From the NCBI GenBank assembly GCA_002099365.1, contig MSED01000003.1, positions 868,001 through 932,000 on the forward strand: a stretch of 64,000 bases of DNA, written 5' to 3'. The DNA is from Phialophora verrucosa. Its lineage: Eukaryota; Ascomycota; Eurotiomycetes; Chaetothyriales; Herpotrichiellaceae. Shown here piece by piece: positions 11,590-21,586 of the stretch; position 1 is the first letter of the stretch; every line of letters begins with the position of its first letter. The notes beneath the pieces are model-generated. The model had not been told where the DNA came from. It saw only the letters and a list, made by a program, of their open reading frames with translations, and made no database searches. The translations under genes and the position numbers were made by a program.

Positions 11590-12368
11590 TTAGTCTTGCC
11601 GGCCCTTGAGTAATCGTTTTGTCACCTTGTCTTTCTCGATGATGTAGACATGCGCACCCCAGCCAGACAGAGCGTCTCGGTCGACGGCATTCAGGAGTGC
11701 TTGTGAGATGGTTTCAAAGAGATCTTCTGGTTCCTACGACCCGATTAGCATCTAGAGCGCTCAGCAGCGACTCAGAGATATCCTCACCAAATCTGGCTCC
11801 CATAGCCCTTCACACGTTCCGAACAGCTGATCACTTGCCGTTCCCGCCACAATGAAGTCCTTGGCAAAATCAATACAGCCAATGCTGTCAAACCCGCAAA
11901 TGAAGGGCTTCCCCGTTGTGTGATTGATGCCTGCCAGCACTGGAGAGACAAACCAAGGGCCAAATCGTCTTTCGTACAAACTGCTGCTCACAAGATTGGC
12001 GAGTGTTTGGGGCGAGATGTTGCGCTCTTCTCGTAGCCGGTACATGTTGACTTTGTAGCGGAAGGTGTCGCTAACAGTCTGTACGTCGGTTGCCAGACCG
12101 GTGAGGCCCAGAAAGACCGAGGGGGCATAATTGAAGATCTTGGGGAAGTTGTTTGAGACAGTGAGCGCTTGTAGGCCGAGACGTAGATCGCAGGCTATGG
12201 CCACACAATCTTTACCGACCATTGCGACGCAGGCGCCGCCATCTGACAATATCGTTAGAGAGGGTTCAAGTTCGCTTCATGGAGGAGCATACTGATGTCG
12301 AACGGAGAGCTCTGTTGAAGACGTTAGCATTCACTCTCTCCCTAGGGTCATTATGGAAAGCTTACCAT
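11590..12368 (-). CDS. PUP3: 20S proteasome subunit beta-3 (PUP3)
   Basis: Spliced model, minus strand: 12366-12368 (ATG alone), 12293-12311 (19-nt microexon), 11788-12242 and 11590-11733, giving 206 residues; yeast Pup3 has 205. The assembled N-terminus reads MSSPFDINGGACVAMVGKDC, matching fungal Pup3, which strongly supports the tiny first exons. The beta-subunit Ntn-hydrolase fold is clear (ACDLRLGLQ, FLGLTGLATDVQT, GFDSIGCIDFAKDF, GTASDQLFG). Beta-3 is a non-catalytic subunit: it has no N-terminal propeptide with an active Thr. It sits in the beta ring of the core particle in cytosol and nucleus. The final exon ends GRQD then TAA. The assignment is secure; only the very short 5' exons need transcript support. 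Confidence 0.93.
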
Positions 12369-12872
12369 GACGGAAGTGTACAAGAGAACAATCAAGACGA
12401 GGACGAAGCAAGAAAGCAAGCGATTATTGGAGCATGGGAGACGGCGGTGCGGATAAGTGACAAGTCTCACGAAAGTAGATGCGCAGGCACGCCAGCAAAC
12501 GCGTTCGCAGTTCGGCTGAGGCTCAAGGCTGAGCCTGAGAGTGCTGGTCAAGGACCAATGGGCGGCCATCTTACCTAATCCCGCAGGCCGACAGCACCAA
12601 GGAGCAATGACGCGGGCGTGCGCTTGCCTGCAGGTGGGCTGCTTTCTCGCCGCCTGCTTCTCCGCGTTTGATATATCAAATCAACATGGTCGGCCTCACC
12701 ACACACCCCAGCAAGCGATTCTAGACTATTCTATTTGTCTTCCACTCCTTAGCAACATATTACCGATCTCGTCTTTCATATCTGTCGGCTTTCGTCCAGA
12801 CATAATCTACATACGAGTAGGAGCGAGACAACTTTCACCCCACCAGACCAGGCCCCTGCCTGAGCATTCAAC
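12369..12872. promoter_or_regulatory. Divergent promoter region, PUP3 / UBX protein
   Basis: About 500 bp separate the start codons of two divergently transcribed genes, so both promoters must lie here. Both products belong to the ubiquitin-proteasome/Cdc48 system, which makes shared control plausible. I did not find a clear yeast PACE-type element. Confidence 0.4.
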
Positions 12873-14439
12873 ATGGCGTCCCACGTCGTAGTCATCGATG
12901 CCACCGCTCGAAGGACACAAATCAAGACAACCCCTGGCAAACACCTAAGTGAGGTTCTCGAGGAGGCTTGCGCGAAGCTAGGTATCAATGCTGCTCAGTA
13001 CGGCTTAAAGTACGTTCACTTCTCCTCATGAGGCACGATGAATCAAGTTTCTAACCCGGTCCTCCAGACACAATAACAAACAAGTCGACCTATCCAAACC
13101 TCTCCGCCTGTCCGGTCTCTCGTCCGGCGCGAAACTTGAGCTCGTCCAGCTTTCCAAATCTGCCGGAGCTGTCTCAATAGCCCTCCAGCTACCAGAATCA
13201 GAAGCAAGAGGTGTACCTAATGCCCGACTCACAGACAAGTTCTCCAGCTCAACAACACTGTGGCAGCTACTTAGGAAGTTTGAGGCTGGAGTTGCTGGCG
13301 GTACGGACCCACGGAACTTTACTGCTAGAGGAGTCCCATCAACCTCTCAGGGCAGTCCGGGTGCGGGCAGATTGTACTACGAACAGCCGGTAATTCAGAT
13401 CATGAATCGGGAACTGGCATCCTTTACAGACCTGCAAAAATCGCTGGCACAATTGGGATTCAACACCGGCTCAGCATTGTTGAGGCTGAGTTTCCGAGCC
13501 ACTGAGACTCCGCTCGAAGAGGCTATGGTCCAAATACAAGAGTATTTTACATCCATCGAGGGCGAGGGGCCAGCGGCTCCTCTATCCCAACCACAACAAA
13601 GTGCTCCTACAACAGAAGTGCAGCCTTCAGCACCCATGACCCAACCAGAGTGGACGGAAGAGAGTCCTCCACAGCCGGCTCTTCCAACACAGCCAGAAAC
13701 ATCTGCCACTTCATCCACAGAGTCACCAACAGCCACATCAGCGTCCGGTCGTCCGATCTCCGTATTCCGGCCTCCTACCGCATCCACGCCGTCAGCAGCC
13801 CTCAGATCTCATAACGAAGCCGACTACACGCCGACAATTGAACATGCCCAAATCCATCAAAAACTGCTCCAGCAGAATTCCAGAAATGTTCGCCTGAAAA
13901 CTGAAGCCGAGCTGGCAGCTCAAGCCGAAGAGGAAGCAGCCAAATGGGCGGCAGTGAAGGATGTCGAGGTCAAAATCCGCTTCCCAGATCAGAGTACTAT
14001 TGTCACGCCCTTTACACAGTCAGACAATGCAGCAGATCTGTATCGTTTTGTACGAGAATGCCTGGAAGACCGATGGCGGTCGGAAGTCTTCCTGCTTCGA
14101 AATCCCGGCATCAGAGGGAAGAACGAGATCATTCCGGATGACAGTGGCAAGAAGTTAATCAGAGACCTCCAGCTCAAAGGCCGAGTGCTCCTGACATTCT
14201 CCTGGGACGAGCAGAAAGCCAGTGTTCAGGCGCGTAGTACCAAATCTGTTCTGAAGGAGGATCTGAGGAAGCACGCCCAAGAATTGCAAGTACAAGACGT
14301 GACAATGGTCGACGTTGAGGCTAACAAGGACCCCGGAGTCAAAATCAATGTGGGGAAGGTGGACACTGGCAATTCTGAAGACAGTGGCCAGTCCAAGTCG
14401 AAGATGCCGAAGTGGTTGAAGGGCCTGAGCAAGAAATAG
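12873..14439 (+). CDS. UBX-domain protein of the TUG/ASPL (Ubx4) type
   Basis: Exons 12873-13009 and 13068-14439 give 502 residues; the 58-nt intron is GT-AG and in frame. The first 75 or so residues (MASHVVVIDATARRTQIKT onward, with GLKHNNKQVDLS) look like the ubiquitin-like TUG-UBL1 domain. A long Pro/Thr/Ser/Gln-rich linker follows at about 210-290, then an Ala/Glu-rich helix, then a UBX domain at about 345-430 (VKIRFPDQS, IVTPF, LYRFVRECL, LLTFSWDE). UBX domains bind the N-domain of the AAA ATPase Cdc48/p97, and the family acts in membrane-protein degradation and Cdc48 remodelling. The C-terminal 60 residues are charged and end in a Lys-rich tail. The neighbouring divergent gene is a proteasome subunit. 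Confidence 0.88.
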
Positions 14440-14911
14440 TGTTCAGCGTCTACAGGAATCAATCTGGCCTCGGTGCAAGTTCATGGCCGTGAGCACCGTG
14501 TTGGCGGCATATACCAGCAACTGGAAAGCTCGTCACCCGAAATAGAGTGGGTGACGATGGGAGCGCAGATCGGAATGTGGTGGTAGACTTGGAGACATTG
14601 ACGAAACACGATACCCTTGATAGCCTTGACCGTTGGATTGATTTATCTTGATAAGCCTACAAGAATGAGGCTGTTCTCGAACGCAGTAACAGCATTTGAG
14701 CCAATACTTGAGCCTCACTTTCAACCCAAGGAATCATCCCCTCTGGAAAAGCTATCTCCGTCCAGAAGCCGGCACTAGTAGATCAGCCGAAGAAACACCG
14801 CCCACAATCGCATTTTCGACATTTGCGGGAACTGTGACCGACAGAGAGACACCATCCTTCCACTGCAGTCTCCAGCTCAGCTCTCTCAATCCACTCGACA
14901 CCACCGTCAAG
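14440..14911. other. Intergenic region, RPL38 promoter
   Basis: This is the space between two genes on the plus strand and holds the UBX gene 3' flank and the RPL38 promoter. The last 150 bp contain C/T-rich stretches (ACCATCCTTCC, CTCTCTCAATCC) usual before ribosomal protein genes. I see no other gene. Confidence 0.45.
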
Positions 14912-15680
14912 ATGCCCTCCGAAGTCACAGACATCAAGCAATTCCTCGAAATTGCACGGAGAAAGGATGCCAAAGGTGCGCCAGTTTCACGTCTCCTCTC
15001 ACCCACCTTTCAACCTCTATATCATGTGCCAGGCCCCCATGCGCTCTTCGCTCTAGATTTCAGGAACGTTACTGATCTCTCTTGCTGGCATTAGGCGCCC
15101 GCCTCAAGAAATCCTCCAAGAGCAAGGACATCAAGTTGAAGCTCCGGGGCAAGCGGTTCCTGTACACGCTCATCCTCAAGGACTCGGACAAGGCCGATAA
15201 GATCAAGCAGAGTTTGCCGCCAAGTAAGTTCTGGTTGATCCTTTCTACATGTTTTCTCGGTTCGGGAATCGATTCGGGGTAGCGGACGGAGGACGCGAGA
15301 GAGACGGGCATGAGTTGGAGATAGCGCGATCACAAGAGCAGGATTTAGTGGCCTTGACAAAAACCCGGTTCAAGCGGCGGACAAGGCGGGAGAGGGCAGG
15401 ACAGTACAGAGCGGGCGTGCGTGAATGGCCGGGCATATCTGAGACCATTATGTTCGTTGCTTGCGCTCTGCTCTGCTCTGCCCTTCCCCTGTCCTGCCCC
15501 GCACCGTATTGCGCTGCAGATACGGACTAGCGATAGGCTCTGTGTCTGTGTCTTGCCCTGGGAAGGAATCAAGAGTTACTCCCAATCTCGAGAGACCATG
15601 CTGACTTCTCACCCTCCCCCCTCGCAGCGATGGATTTCCAAGAAATCGGCAAGAAGAACAAGAAGCCCAAGAAGAACTGA
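14912..15680 (+). CDS. RPL38: 60S ribosomal protein L38 (eL38)
   Basis: Exons 14912-14975, 15095-15223 and 15628-15680 give 81 residues, the usual size of eL38. Introns are 119 and 404 nt, GT-AG, both phase 1. The N-terminus PSEVTDIKQFLEIARRKDAK and the LYTLILKDSDKADKIKQSLPP block are diagnostic; the C-terminus is a short Lys-rich tail ending KKPKKN. eL38 is a small structural protein of the large ribosomal subunit. Intron 2 is much longer than other introns in the window and was checked for a C/D or H/ACA snoRNA; I found nothing convincing. Confidence 0.95.
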
Positions 15681-16329
15681 GCGCTGTTGAATCGAACTGA
15701 TCTGATCCGGTTATACCGGTCGGCGAGGAAATCCTGGCAGTGTTTTTGTTTTCAGAACCGTTCGGGCATTGTGGGGGTGGGTGTGTGGATGTGTGTTCGA
15801 ATCCAGCCACAGGAAACCGGTACAGATGGATGAAAAGGGGTGACTCGACTCGAATGAAGGCTTGAGAAGCCCCTGTTCCTGTTGCGTCTGTATGCATATG
15901 AGAGTGCGCGTGCGCTGTGCAAGACGGGTGGGTGGATGCTGGTGCGGGAACCTCGATGTGCACGGATAGTGTCCGAGACAATGGATCGCCCAAGGTATCA
16001 ATACTCGTGTCAAGCTGTGCGGATCGGAGCAGGCTGACTGCTTTGTATCGTGTGCGTGCGTGCGCCGATGATTCGGGCTACCGTTTAGAAATGGAATGAA
16101 CAAGACATTGCATATCCCCAACATGGCCGGTGCATCCCGGCATGGGACACGATCGTCAACGAAGCCATGAAGACTCATTCTCACGAATCCAAGATCAAAG
16201 TGCCATGATCAAGAATTCCGTGAGGCGTGGGTAAGTGCATTGCGCTGCGCTGCGTTGCGTTGCGTTGGTTTATCTTTTTGTATCTCTGTCCCTGTCTGTC
16301 TGCGTTCTATGCCCTCGCAGCAGAATGAA
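15681..16329. other. Convergent intergenic region with pentamer repeat
   Basis: This is the 3' flank of RPL38 and of the NAT9-like gene. It contains a GCTGC/GTTGC pentanucleotide run at about 16240-16267 and GTGTG-rich sequence near 15775-15800. I see no gene. Confidence 0.55.
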
Positions 16330-17363
16330 TCACAGCGGAAGCTCCTCCGAGCTCAAGCACGCCCCACAAGAGCACTTGTAGGATGCCTCTCTGTACGACT
16401 TTGCGACCTCCATGCCTCGTTCCCCAACCAGCATCTCCCTGTTCAACCGCAGCTCAAACTCCCCAAAGTAACTCTCCTGCTCACTCGTCTTGGTGAACCC
16501 CAACGATTCGAAAAGGGCGATACTCCCACGATTGGAGCTGGCGATCTTGACTATGAAGTAGCCGAACTGATGTCTCCCACCAGCGACATCGGTGGTTCCA
16601 TGTTGTGCTGGTCCGGGACTGGGCTCTCCCATCGAGACGGCGCGCCTTTCGTCGTGGAACTCTTCTAGGATCTGGCCTTCATGGCGTACAATATACTCCA
16701 GGAAGGTCAGCAGGGCGGCTCTCCCGAGGCCTTTCCGCCGGTAGGCCGATTCGGCGATCATAAGTTCGAGTTCACCGATCATGATCGAGGGGTCGGCCCT
16801 CGAAGTATTGCTGGAGGTGGTGGTAGAGTCCGCGTTCGGGTCGGCGTGTTTATCGCTAATGCCGTGTGGGGGCATTTCTTCTTCCTCGACGGTAGAGATG
16901 AAGAGATTCACATCCCCGACCATGGCGTTGAGTTCGTCTTCAAGGCGTGAATAACTCCTAGAAGCGACGGTACCTTGGTCCGATAGGTCATCATCCCCGT
17001 TGGTATGCAGGCGATGGAACGGTCGACAGATGATGAAGGTAAGCTTGTCGCCATCGTTTCGCCAGCTTCGTTGCATAGCGTGCTCTTCTACTAGGGTAAG
17101 AGGTTCTGAAGCTGTCGCTTCTTGAATGAGCTGTGCCGGAAGCGGGCGGTCAGCATTCGAAATTCCACGATCCAGTCGTGTTGAATGGGTGCTGACTTAC
17201 GGGATTTTTCATCCATTCGTGATATTTAGGCACATGGTGCGCGTTATATGGTACGAGGACCACGTTTTCCGTAGACACACCTAAGTAGTGAATGTTTAGA
17301 TCATCGCTTCGTTGAAGAGTGATCAAAATGGGTAGACTCACAGGTATGTTCGTTGATACGCAT
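16330..17363 (-). CDS. N-acetyltransferase 9-like protein (GNAT family)
   Basis: Spliced model, minus strand: 17342-17363, 17201-17280 and 16330-17130, giving 300 residues. Introns of 61 and 70 nt are GT-AG and frame-keeping. The start MRINEHT, followed by VVLVPYNAHHVPKYHEWMK and then LTLVEEHAMQRSWRNDGDKLTFI, is the signature of NAT9. The GNAT acetyl-CoA loop is seen as YRRKGLGRAAL (R/Q-x-x-G-x-G/A type), with the last conserved block SIALFESLGFTKT. An insert of about 55 residues rich in Asp, Ser and Thr separates the N- and C-terminal halves of the fold. In animals NAT9 relates to microtubule stability; the substrate in fungi is not known to me. Confidence 0.87.
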
Positions 17364-17532
17364 GTTATCGATCTATCCATCATGAACTCGGGTCATCTGG
17401 AGTTCATGATCCTATCAGACAGACATGCCTGTGTAATGCATTCTGTGAAATATTCGCGAGGGACCGGAAAATCAAGTTGTGCCATCGGGCGGGGAATTCC
17501 GGAGTCGCACTGCACAGCTGAAGCAACCTTTG

Positions 17533-19053
17533 TCACGACCCATTCGTGTGGTCTGGGTCGTAAACATCGAATTTCACCACCTCGACTTCCAAGGTCTCTG
17601 AATCGACTAACACGAGCTCGCCGGTCTTGTGGAATCTTGGGAGCGTGATAAGTCGGACTTGTTGGCCGGCAGGGCCATGGATGATGGTGGTGTCAAACTT
17701 GGGCTGATTGCCAACAAAGAATACATGCGGGCATTCGTCGATGACGAACTGATCGCGGTCTTGGAAGGGATAGCACCACAATGTATCCGGCGCGGTGGGT
17801 GCTCCGCACCGCCACCTCAGCATGCTGGCCAAGATTTCTAATCGCCCGTTTGTACCGTTGCCATCGGGCCCGTCGATGTCGATGTACTTGATGATATCGT
17901 CTACAGGCTGACCACTGTTTCCCATGAAACGCCAGCCCTCGACATCGCCGTCCCAGGGATTGGTGACGCTGTCGAGCCAGCCTGGGTCTTCTTCCTCGGG
18001 ATGGGCTATGTTTGCAGACGAGTAGGCTCGAGCATTAGGGAACATCGCCGGATGGATAGGCTGCTGCGGTAAGCTCGCATTGGCCGGGTCCCGTTCACCC
18101 GCCATTATCGTGATGGGAATGCTGGGTAGAAGTTCAGCCAGAAATTGATCGAGATGAGCGGTGGGAATCGGGTTATAAGATGCGGCGTCGTACCCATATT
18201 TGCGGTGCACTGGTTTCTCGTCGTCGTCGGAGGATGAACCATCCGCTAACCCTGAGGCGATCGAGTTGCCCGCAATAATCAGCCGGGATATTCTGGTCGC
18301 TGCGTGCCGGTCCTCCTCGTCTAAAGCCTCTCCCAGGAGAAACTCGGAAAGAAGCGAGAGGTTCAGGGCGTCGCCGTCTGTGCCCGAGATGTCCAACCCG
18401 CTGACCAGGGCGATCTTCTTGGCCGGCTGATCAACATCCATCTTTGTGTCTTCCTCTTCGTCTAGTTCCCACCTCTTTGGTTGTTTTGGCAAGTCCGCAA
18501 TATGTATGTCCAAGACTTCAAAGTCACCGTTCGCATTCTCCGTCCCAAGAGCCGCGACAACAACGCCCGTAACGAGTAGATTGTTCTTCAACATCGCGCC
18601 AGTTAAACGTAGTCGACCAGATTCATCCTCCAGCATGACTTGGGTTTCTCGGTCCCGTGAAACATACGTATGTTGCAGCGTCTGTAAGGTAAGCAACTGT
18701 TCCTTCGATATATCATCTAGGATGTTGGGCTTCAGTGGCAGGTCCATGTAGATTGTGCCGACGACCCAGCACAATTGACCCTGTCGCACATCGAGCACTC
18801 TGTCCACTCTTTGTGCCTTCTCTCCCGCAATTTCAAATTGTTCCCAGTCGGCTGCAGCGACGTCTTCCACCACTGGTTTGAGCTTCGCGAGGCGCAAGAA
18901 GTATATGTCCGCAAATTGCTGCAGGTAAGATTTCGCCTGGCCTCGAGCGGTGCGGTAGGAATAGAGCGGGTTGTAGCCGGACGTGACCCTCCGCTGCTCC
19001 TCGAATATCTCATCTTTTTGCCATGGCCGCAAGAGACTCTTCATGGGAGCCAT
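17533..19053 (-). CDS. POLD2: DNA polymerase delta small (B) subunit
   Basis: A single exon of 506 residues from the ATG at 19051-19053. The reading frame runs further upstream but without another ATG. The N-terminal half holds an OB-fold region (LCWVVGTIYMDLPLKPN, LEDESGRLRL). The C-terminal half is the inactive calcineurin-like phosphoesterase domain typical of B subunits (KIALVSGLDI, RLIIAGNSIA, PITIMAGERDPANASLPQQP). The protein (Pol31/Cdc1) bridges the catalytic subunit to the third subunit in lagging-strand synthesis. Length and motif order fit the family. Two ACGCGT sites upstream suggest G1/S control. The gene lies head-to-tail with the NAT9-like gene, 170 bp away. Confidence 0.93.
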   Translation of the reverse strand: MAPMKSLLRPWQKDEIFEEQRRVTSGYNPLYSYRTARGQAKSYLQQFADIYFLRLAKLKPVVEDVAAADWEQFEIAGEKAQRVDRVLDVRQGQLCWVVGTIYMDLPLKPNILDDISKEQLLTLQTLQHTYVSRDRETQVMLEDESGRLRLTGAMLKNNLLVTGVVVAALGTENANGDFEVLDIHIADLPKQPKRWELDEEEDTKMDVDQPAKKIALVSGLDISGTDGDALNLSLLSEFLLGEALDEEDRHAATRISRLIIAGNSIASGLADGSSSDDDEKPVHRKYGYDAASYNPIPTAHLDQFLAELLPSIPITIMAGERDPANASLPQQPIHPAMFPNARAYSSANIAHPEEEDPGWLDSVTNPWDGDVEGWRFMGNSGQPVDDIIKYIDIDGPDGNGTNGRLEILASMLRWRCGAPTAPDTLWCYPFQDRDQFVIDECPHVFFVGNQPKFDTTIIHGPAGQQVRLITLPRFHKTGELVLVDSETLEVEVVKFDVYDPDHTNGS

Positions 19054-19101
19054 GTTTGACCCGTGTCGTCCCGGCCTAGGTTCTCGTTTGGCGTACGTCA
19101 A

Positions 19102-19860
19102 GAATCAAGGACTTATCGCGGTCATGTAGCGCTGGGGTTGGTGTGAACTAACATGGACGTGAACTGAACACCAGACGCGTTGACCGCGTCGCAATTTACG
19201 CTGCGGTTTACTGGTTTCAAGTCTGCCGTACAAATTACGGTCGACCACAAGGACGCGTGAGTGGCTATCTCGGAAGGTTGAACCTCGCTGCCCTCTTTCC
19301 ACTGTCTGTCGTCCAAGGTCCTCGCAGGTCGTTATCGGTTCCACAAGAATGTATCTGGTGTCTGTCACTCAGGTAGTGCCTCTCTCCCAACACAGCGCAC
19401 ACGATCGGTGTTGTTATTGTCAGACTTTGTCTTCAACCAGTCGACCATTCAAACCGTGGATCTGATATGATGGTGGCGAGGTTGCCCCCTTGTACGGACA
19501 GGTCACCATGGCCCTATCAACATATCTTACTGCTGCGCGTTCCAAAGAACAGCGAGGCCGGGCAAGTTTGGTTCTGCTCTGCCTGAAGCTAACAACCCTC
19601 ATTCGCCGCCATAATGTGTCTGAGGACCTGCAGCCCCATATTGTTTCCGCAACCCGAGTTTTGAGATTTAGGCAGAGGACCTACAAGCCTCAGGGACAAG
19701 TATTTAAAGACGCTGTGATGCTACTCTTTGTGCTAACTATTCTTCCTCTCCATCACATTGACTTGGCTCTTGTTCTCTCACACTTGACGCACACCCATCG
19801 CCCTCCAGTCACTACCACTACACCTGCCACCACCACCACCACTACCACCTAGAAGCCACC
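19102..19860. other. Divergent intergenic region, POLD2 / secreted protein
   Basis: The left part holds the POLD2 promoter with its two ACGCGT boxes. The right part holds a TATTTAAA TATA-like box at about 19700-19707 and a pyrimidine/CACCAC-rich leader just before the secreted-protein start. I see no further gene. Confidence 0.5.
19175..19258. promoter_or_regulatory. Two MluI cell-cycle box sites upstream of POLD2
   Basis: ACGCGT occurs at 19175-19180 and again at 19253-19258, about 120 and 200 bp upstream of the POLD2 start codon. In yeasts this hexamer is the MCB element bound by MBF (Mbp1/Swi6), which drives DNA replication genes at G1/S. Function here is inferred from sequence and position. 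Confidence 0.45.
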
Positions 19861-20605
19861 ATGTATATGAAGTCGGTGCTCGTATTGTGTGCGCCGTTCC
19901 TCCTGCCGCACGGGACGACGGGCAGGCCGGTCAATGGCACCAGCTCCACCATCCTCAACCAGCGGGATGATTACAATCTCCAAGACGTCGTGGTCGGGTG
20001 CAACGACGACAAGTGTCCCATTAGGACGGTTCTCGTCGACGCCAACGCCGCCAAGTGGTCGCAGACGTGCCCGCGGAGAGCTCTGGCCGCATTGGCTAAC
20101 TACCTCGAGTTCTGCGAGGAGAAGAGAGACGGCATGTGCCTGACTCCCATCAACACTCCCAGAGTACCTAGCATCGCCGACTGCTGCGGCGACTGGGTGC
20201 ATGTCGACGACCCGTACTACCAGGATTACCCCACTGTAAGTTATCCTCTTGCATGCTATGCTCGACCATTCCTGACACGTATTATTGTAGATGCGGGACC
20301 CAGAGACGGGCGATGAAGTCCCCCTCCAGACTGGTGCAGAACTCTACGTGTGGCCGGCCCCAGAGGACTATGTCAAGAGCGACCAGGTGTACGAGGACCA
20401 TCCAGACTGGGTCTTCCGCAAGGTGATCAAGCCAAACGCGTGGGAGTTCAAGACCGAATTGAACGTGTGCGAGCTCTGGGTGCCGTGGACAGAGCCGCAA
20501 TTCCAGTACTTCATGCAGAACCTCCGGTCGACATATCACATCGATGAGGTGCAGGCGACGCAGGACTCCAACATGGATGGAATGGGGCCTCCCAACGATC
20601 CGTAG
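19861..20605 (+). CDS. Cysteine-rich secreted protein, unknown function
   Basis: Exons 19861-20235 and 20291-20605 give 229 residues; the 55-nt intron is GT-AG, phase 0. The N-terminus has a Met-Lys start and a hydrophobic core (VLVLCAPFLLP) consistent with a signal peptide cleaved around residue 20. The mature part contains eight cysteines (GCNDDKC, QTC, EFC, GMC, DCC, NVC), enough for four disulfides, and many acidic and aromatic residues. I do not recognise a catalytic motif or family; an extracellular binding or effector-like role is possible but not shown. A TATA-like box lies about 155 bp upstream. The neighbours are unrelated housekeeping genes. Confidence 0.82.
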
Positions 20606-20953
20606 AGGGTGAAAGATGCGGTTGTGTTCGGGGTCGGCGGCATAGACGGACGACAGAGACGGTAGGAGGGTGGAGTTCATTGAGGGTGGAGTTTCATTTT
20701 TGGCGGGCTGTGATCTCGAGACTGTAGCCGAGGGTGACGTCCCCGGTAGGCGTTTGCAAGAGATACGGCAATCGGATGACGGTGCGAGTGGCAGAACAAC
20801 GGTCGGGCAGGACCACCAGACAGCAGACAGTAGACACAGGGGATAGTCTCTGCTCCTCTCCAGAGAAGTTGTCGAGGAGGCACTGTCGCGCGTGGTTCCG
20901 AAGAAGAAGAACAAAAATCGAGACATCTCATCTCATCTCATCTCCTCTTCTCC
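20606..20953. other. Convergent intergenic region
   Basis: This is the shared 3' flank of two converging genes. It has a short CATCT repeat at about 20924-20944. I see no gene. Confidence 0.6.
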
Positions 20954-21586
20954 TCAAAGCTTCCCCTTCCCCTTCCCTCTCAACCACAACCCCTCCCCCC
21001 TCGCGTGAACATTCCCCTCTCCATCCTCGACAACGCCCTCAACCCACACCTTCCGCCCCTCAACCGCGACGATCCACGCCCTGGCCATCACGGTCCCCGG
21101 CGTGCCCACCGGCCTCTTATACTCGACCGTCAACTTGACCGTGAAGGTGGCCCCGTACGCGGGCAACTCCTGCCCGATCACATTGCCCATCGTGCTGTCC
21201 AGGACCGTGGCAATGACGCCCCCGTGCAGCAGACCCGGGTGCGCATTCAGACCGCCCCCGAAGGTGTAGAAGCGGCGGATCTCGCCCCTCGCGCCGCCGG
21301 CGGTGCTGCTGCTGCTCGGCGCGGGTGGGCGATAGGTCGACAAGATGTTCGAGATGGTCGAGGGCGTGTTCCATGTCGAGGCCATCAGGGTGTGGCCCGC
21401 CCCGGCGTGCGTGAGCGTTCGGGAGAGATGGACCGGTCGGAAGGATTGGTCGGAGAGCCGCGATGCTACCCAGGGGATGGAGTTGAAGTGGGTTAGAGTT
21501 GCTTCTGGGATGGCAGACGATCTTGCTCGTGCTTCTGCGGATACTACGGCTTCTGCTTCATCTCGCCCGCCCGACATGTCGGCCAT
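20954..21586 (-). CDS. Hotdog-fold (PaaI/THEM4-like) thioesterase
   Basis: A single exon of 210 residues from the ATG at 21584-21586. The hotdog core is visible: GGGLNAHPGLLHGGVIATVLDSTMG carries the HGG motif of the 4HBT/PaaI superfamily, followed by GATFTVKLTVEYKRPV and VMARAWIVAVEGRKVWV, the expected beta strands. A short Gly/Arg/Lys tail ends the protein. These enzymes hydrolyse acyl-CoA thioesters; the acyl chain cannot be told from sequence. There is no clear targeting signal. An Ala-rich N-terminal segment could be a weak mitochondrial leader, but it contains acidic residues. Confidence 0.82.
   Translation of the reverse strand: MADMSGGRDEAEAVVSAEARARSSAIPEATLTHFNSIPWVASRLSDQSFRPVHLSRTLTHAGAGHTLMASTWNTPSTISNILSTYRPPAPSSSSTAGGARGEIRRFYTFGGGLNAHPGLLHGGVIATVLDSTMGNVIGQELPAYGATFTVKLTVEYKRPVGTPGTVMARAWIVAVEGRKVWVEGVVEDGEGNVHARGEGLWLRGKGKGKL

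Noticed and set aside
15790..15806. GTTCGAATCC, tRNA B-box-like
   Set aside because: The flanking bases do not form a T-arm, and no A-box lies at the right distance.
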